Positions 15,001 to 17,425 of a stretch of DNA of 17,425 nt are shown here, piece by piece. How positions within the stretch are numbered: the stretch's first letter is position 1; each line of letters opens with the position of its first letter. The position numbers were made by a program, and so were the translations under genes. Below the pieces are notes generated by a model. It made no database searches, was not told the origin of the DNA, and saw nothing but the letters and a program-made list of their open reading frames with translations. Origin of the DNA: Lachnospiraceae bacterium (GTDB lineage: Bacteria; Bacillota; Clostridia; Lachnospirales; Lachnospiraceae); the NCBI GenBank assembly GCA_022798035.1, contig JAAWLS010000009.1, positions 1 through 17,425 on the forward strand. Reading direction: 5' to 3'.

Positions 15001-17425
15001 GTAACTGTCAATCTGGCGTCGTGCTTCTTTACTCACCATAGAAATTTCCTTGAGATATTTCTTGTTTTGAAGTTCCACAACAACCGTAACCAGACTGTCC
15101 ACAAAACCTGCTATCGTGCTTTCCTCATAGAAATCGCTGCGATATTCCATCTGACAGCAGATTTCATTTCCATTTAAGACAACATCCAGAGACAGAGGAG
15201 CTTTGGCTGTGTCAAGCTGCAGTTCTTCCATAACAGCTTTCTTTCCTGCAATTTCCTTAAACTGGAAATTATCCCCCTGGAATGCAAACATCAAGTCCGC
15301 CTTAATATCGTATGCTCTGCTGATTTCCCCAAAGGAATAGATGTCAGCATTCATGCTGTTCATCAACTGCTCTCCCGTTTCCTTCAGGTAATCGGCCACC
15401 TTTTTCTCTCCGTCAATACTGCAGTACACCGGCAGCGTCTTCACCAGCATACTGATAATACCGGACAGTCTGGAATCATTTCTCCCATTGTAGATAGTGG
15501 TAAAGACTGCCTCCTCCTTGTTGACATACCGTCCTGTCACAAAGCCGAACGCAGCTGTAAACAGTGTGTTCATGGTAATCTGTCTCTCTGCACAAAAAGC
15601 AGTCAGTCCCTTGACATCCACTTTCACATTCCGGCAGTACATCCCTCTGCCCGGCGTTCCCTCTCTCTGGTCTTTGGCTGGAAGGAAATCTGTATCACAT
15701 CCCGAGAATACAGAGTCGTAGTAACCCTTGGCTGCCTGGTATTCCTCTCCCTGCAGGGCTTTTTGCTCCACAAGAGCAGCTTCAAAACCGGAGAACTGCT
15801 CTCTTTCCAGATGTTCTCCCCCGTAAGCCCGGTTCATATCCTGCAGGAAAATGCCGCAGGAGGTTCCATCACTTATAATATGATGGAACTCCAGAAACAG
15901 ATACTTGCCTTCTTCCGTATTATACAGCTCTATGCGGAACAAACGCTCTCCCAGAATCTGATAAGGCTTTACCAGCTCTTCCCGACAGAGGCGGTCCTTG
16001 ATTTCCACCGTAAATTCTTCCTCATCCTGCCGTTTCTGCCAGATATCTCCATTTTCGTCCATATGTAATGTGGTTTTCAGATAAGGATGCGCCATCACGG
16101 TTTCTTCCACTGCCTGTTTCAACCGGGGCAGATCCACCTCCTCATCCAGATGAAACAGAAATGGAATATTGTAAATGGTACTTCCCGGGTTGGCGGCGCA
16201 CTCCACAAAAATTCCGTTCTGTGTCTGTGTCAGCGGATACAGCTCCCGTCTCTCAAAGGTTTCCTCCTTCTTTCCCTGCAGGAGAAAATGCTCCAGTTTT
16301 TCTACAGTGTCATACTCTTTCAAATCTTTATTCCGAATCACCGCTCCCTCAAAGGTTGAAGACAAGAGGGCATTGAGTTTTACTGCACCGATGGAAGTAA
16401 GGCCCGCCCGGTAAATGTTGGTGGAAGCGCCGAACTCCCGATGCCCAATCACCTCCGCCACACAGTCAAAAATCTGCTGCTGCATCTCTCCCACCGGCTC
16501 TGTGAATACCTCTTTTTTACGCTCCGGTTTGGGAAGGGCCCGTTTATCTACTTTCTGATTCTGGTTCAGAGGAATCTTCTCAATCTGCATAGTCACTGCC
16601 GGAACCATATAAGGAGGCTTGCTCTCCTCAATAAACTCATTCATGGCTTCAATGTCCACCGTCTCCTCTGACACCACGTAAGCGGCGATGTATTTTCCTC
16701 CCGCCGGCTCATCAAAAGCTGCCACTGTAGCGTCTTGAATCCCTGGAAATTTACGGATAATCTCCTCCACCTCTGTCAGTTCAATGCGGAATCCTCTGAT
16801 TTTTACCTGACCGTCCCGCCTGCCGATAAACTGTATGTTCCCATCTGGGAGAAACCGCACAATGTCCCCTGTATGGTACATTTTCTGACAATTTTTTAAC
16901 TCGCAGAAAGGATTGGAAGTGTAGACTTCCGCCGTCTTATCCGGCCGGTTCAGATAGCCTCTGGACACCTGCTCTCCTGCAATACACAGTTCACCCGGCA
17001 CTCCCGGCGGCACTCTTCTGCCGCAGCTGTCCGTCACATAGACCCTTACATTGGCAATGGCTTTTCCAATAGGAATGTCTTCCTCATAGACTTCCACCGG
17101 ATAATTTGTGACAAAAATCGTACACTCTGTGGGCCCATATATGTTTTGATATTTCGTCTTTCCCTTTGGCTCAAAAGGCGTCAATGCTTCCCCGCCCATC
17201 AAAAGATACTGCAGGCTGTTATTTTCCATGGTAGTGGCAAACGCCCGCCCAATCTGGGTGGTCATAAAGGAATGAGTCACGCCCTGCTTCTCAAAATACT
17301 GATTCAGTTCCTGCAAATCCAGGCGAATGGCTTCCTCCACAATGCAGACAGCAGCGCCTGTCGTCAGGGCCGGATAAATATCCATCATATGAGTGTCAAA
17401 CCCGTAGCTGGCATAAGCCGCCACC
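12004..17425 (-). CDS. NRPS, partial (A)-T-C-A-T with terminal thioester reductase; 5' end outside window
   Basis: The frame is open to the right edge, so the visible first residue (a GTG at 17422-17424) is not a real start: the sequence begins inside an adenylation domain just before its A4 motif (GFDTHMMD). Counting from there: A1 to about 300 (YGPTE 96-100, A10 lysine in NQKVDK); carrier about 310-383 with GLTSIG (Ser344); condensation about 394-810 with HHIISDG (514-520); A2 about 820-1308 with YTSGSTGKPKG (969-979), GYGPTE (1114-1119) and NGKVDK; carrier about 1320-1393 with NGGTS (Ser1356); a Gln/Glu-rich linker; reductase about 1437-1806 with GATGFLG (1444-1450) and YIDTK (1601-1605). 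Codes read by eye: A1 D-T-M-F-L-G-I-I-F-K, resembling codes for aliphatic residues; A2 D-V-L-T-N-G-G-I-G-K, not recognised. The product would be at least a dipeptide released reductively. No epimerase or thioesterase domain is visible. Confidence 0.95.
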   Translation of the reverse strand, partial: VAAYASYGFDTHMMDIYPALTTGAAVCIVEEAIRLDLQELNQYFEKQGVTHSFMTTQIGRAFATTMENNSLQYLLMGGEALTPFEPKGKTKYQNIYGPTECTIFVTNYPVEVYEEDIPIGKAIANVRVYVTDSCGRRVPPGVPGELCIAGEQVSRGYLNRPDKTAEVYTSNPFCELKNCQKMYHTGDIVRFLPDGNIQFIGRRDGQVKIRGFRIELTEVEEIIRKFPGIQDATVAAFDEPAGGKYIAAYVVSEETVDIEAMNEFIEESKPPYMVPAVTMQIEKIPLNQNQKVDKRALPKPERKKEVFTEPVGEMQQQIFDCVAEVIGHREFGASTNIYRAGLTSIGAVKLNALLSSTFEGAVIRNKDLKEYDTVEKLEHFLLQGKKEETFERRELYPLTQTQNGIFVECAANPGSTIYNIPFLFHLDEEVDLPRLKQAVEETVMAHPYLKTTLHMDENGDIWQKRQDEEEFTVEIKDRLCREELVKPYQILGERLFRIELYNTEEGKYLFLEFHHIISDGTSCGIFLQDMNRAYGGEHLEREQFSGFEAALVEQKALQGEEYQAAKGYYDSVFSGCDTDFLPAKDQREGTPGRGMYCRNVKVDVKGLTAFCAERQITMNTLFTAAFGFVTGRYVNKEEAVFTTIYNGRNDSRLSGIISMLVKTLPVYCSIDGEKKVADYLKETGEQLMNSMNADIYSFGEISRAYDIKADLMFAFQGDNFQFKEIAGKKAVMEELQLDTAKAPLSLDVVLNGNEICCQMEYRSDFYEESTIAGFVDSLVTVVVELQNKKYLKEISMVSKEARRQIDSYNETDCPVEQTTANRLFEHQVLLYPKKTAVIANGERRTFRELNKNANKIANHLLELGLVSEQMVGVMLPRTVDVYAARQGIMKAGGAFLPIDPEYPDERISYILEDSGAGFVILTREIAKERSQFVKQLNAKVLVVEELLSEGSTENPNVDVRPEQLCYCIYTSGSTGKPKGVMIEHRNLVNYVNDNPYNVEARSYVQNATVSLAFAAITFDVSILEECIPLYHGITVCMANEEEIHNPMALSQLITEHGVDMMTCTPSFLTNIIDMPEMKDSLSQIKVFNVGAEAFPDALYDKIMALGSQAVVFNGYGPTETTIGCAFEQVTGEKITIGKPMANTKMVMIDKYRNLLPAGVPGELLIIGDGVGRGYVGKPEMTKDKFIRFEGKKSYRSGDLAKWNHHGKIEFMGRMDNQVKLRGLRVELDEIENVMNQYPTVKSSVVLVKEKDSIQFLCGYFVAEEQVEKQNLTCYMQKYLTPYMVPSVLMQLEELPLTNNGKVDKRALPEPEYTMEKKNYVEPRTKLQRKLCEIFGMALGLEQVGIEDDFFENGGTSLSASKVAMKCMSAGIEISYADLFEYKTPLALEEYLLQERAQGETEEQTVHKEKEAGNQDVLQQVLEQNTLEHVDEIRPGLPGNVLLTGATGFLGSHILKTLIENSQSTIYCLLRKGNASSVEKRLKSMLVYYFSNPYEELFGNRIVVLEGDITEKDSVSRLREYEFDQVINCAACVKHFSADDTLERINYQGVLNLIQLCMETDRSLIQISTVSVAGENVGGKFPEEKKIHENELDFGQNITNKYIDTKFRAERAVLEAVAEGMKGRVIRVGNLMSRVSDGEFQINSVTNGFMRTLRGYVALGKFPVSLLDMPAEFSPIDSTADAIVRLAGAESDFSVFHAYSSYVIQMADVILQMNAVGIPVETVSDEEFQEALERALEDENKNELISGLIAYLSSDKDTKSVYIDAENSFTTKVLYRLGFKWPMPDGNYLRNALGALESLGFFDGKID

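Noticed and set aside
1..17425. tRNA, rRNA, CRISPR array, insertion sequence or attachment site
   Set aside because: No cloverleaf-like segment, regularly spaced repeat, or transposase/integrase coding frame was found by eye on either strand.

Overview
The window is a leftward-transcribed (minus-strand) block of genes from a low-to-moderate GC Firmicute, most likely a gut-type Clostridia (Lachnospiraceae-like). That placement is inferred from the gene types (AgrC/LytTR pair, Xre regulator, clostridial-style NRPS with reductase release), the AGGAGG-type ribosome binding sites and the base composition; no ribosomal or phylogenetic marker is present. Every confidently called gene lies on the minus strand.

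Layout in order of transcription, from the right edge. (1) A large NRPS, cut by the right edge inside its first visible adenylation domain: (A)-T-C-A-T-reductase (12004-17425). (2) A MATE-type exporter fused at its C-terminus to a SpoIIAB/RsbW-like ATP-binding domain (10225-11997). (3) An Sfp-type phosphopantetheinyl transferase that overlaps the exporter gene by 4 bp (9563-10228). (4) A 168-bp gap with an extended -10 promoter, a LytTR-style direct repeat and a perfect 12-bp palindrome. (5) A small STAS anti-sigma-factor antagonist (9098-9394). (6) A second NRPS, C-A-T-reductase (4886-9079). (7) A membrane SpoIIE/RsbU-type PP2C phosphatase (3407-4870). (8) A stand-alone RsbW-like kinase/anti-sigma protein, 4-bp overlap (3003-3410). 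(9) A LytTR response regulator (2241-2972). (10) An AgrC-like GHKL sensor kinase (893-2191). Past the end of this unit are a terminator-like hairpin, an unrecognised 55-codon small ORF (369-536) and an Xre-family regulator cut by the left edge (1-338).

How the parts may work together: the transferase arms the NRPS carrier domains; both NRPSs should release their product by NAD(P)H-dependent reduction to an aldehyde (or alcohol, or a cyclised imine/pyrazinone), because both end in an intact thioester-reductase domain and no thioesterase is present. The MATE protein probably exports the product. Reductive-release NRPS clusters of gut Clostridia are known to make peptide aldehydes and pyrazinones, so a protease-inhibitor-like product is a reasonable inference but not proven here.

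The most unusual point is a complete partner-switching set (STAS antagonist, PP2C phosphatase, RsbW-like kinase) interleaved with the biosynthetic genes, with a second RsbW-like domain welded onto the exporter and no sigma factor in view. This suggests that STAS phosphorylation may control export or synthesis directly instead of, or as well as, a sigma factor. The AgrC/LytTR pair without AgrB/AgrD may sense the product and act at the internal promoter in front of the STAS gene.
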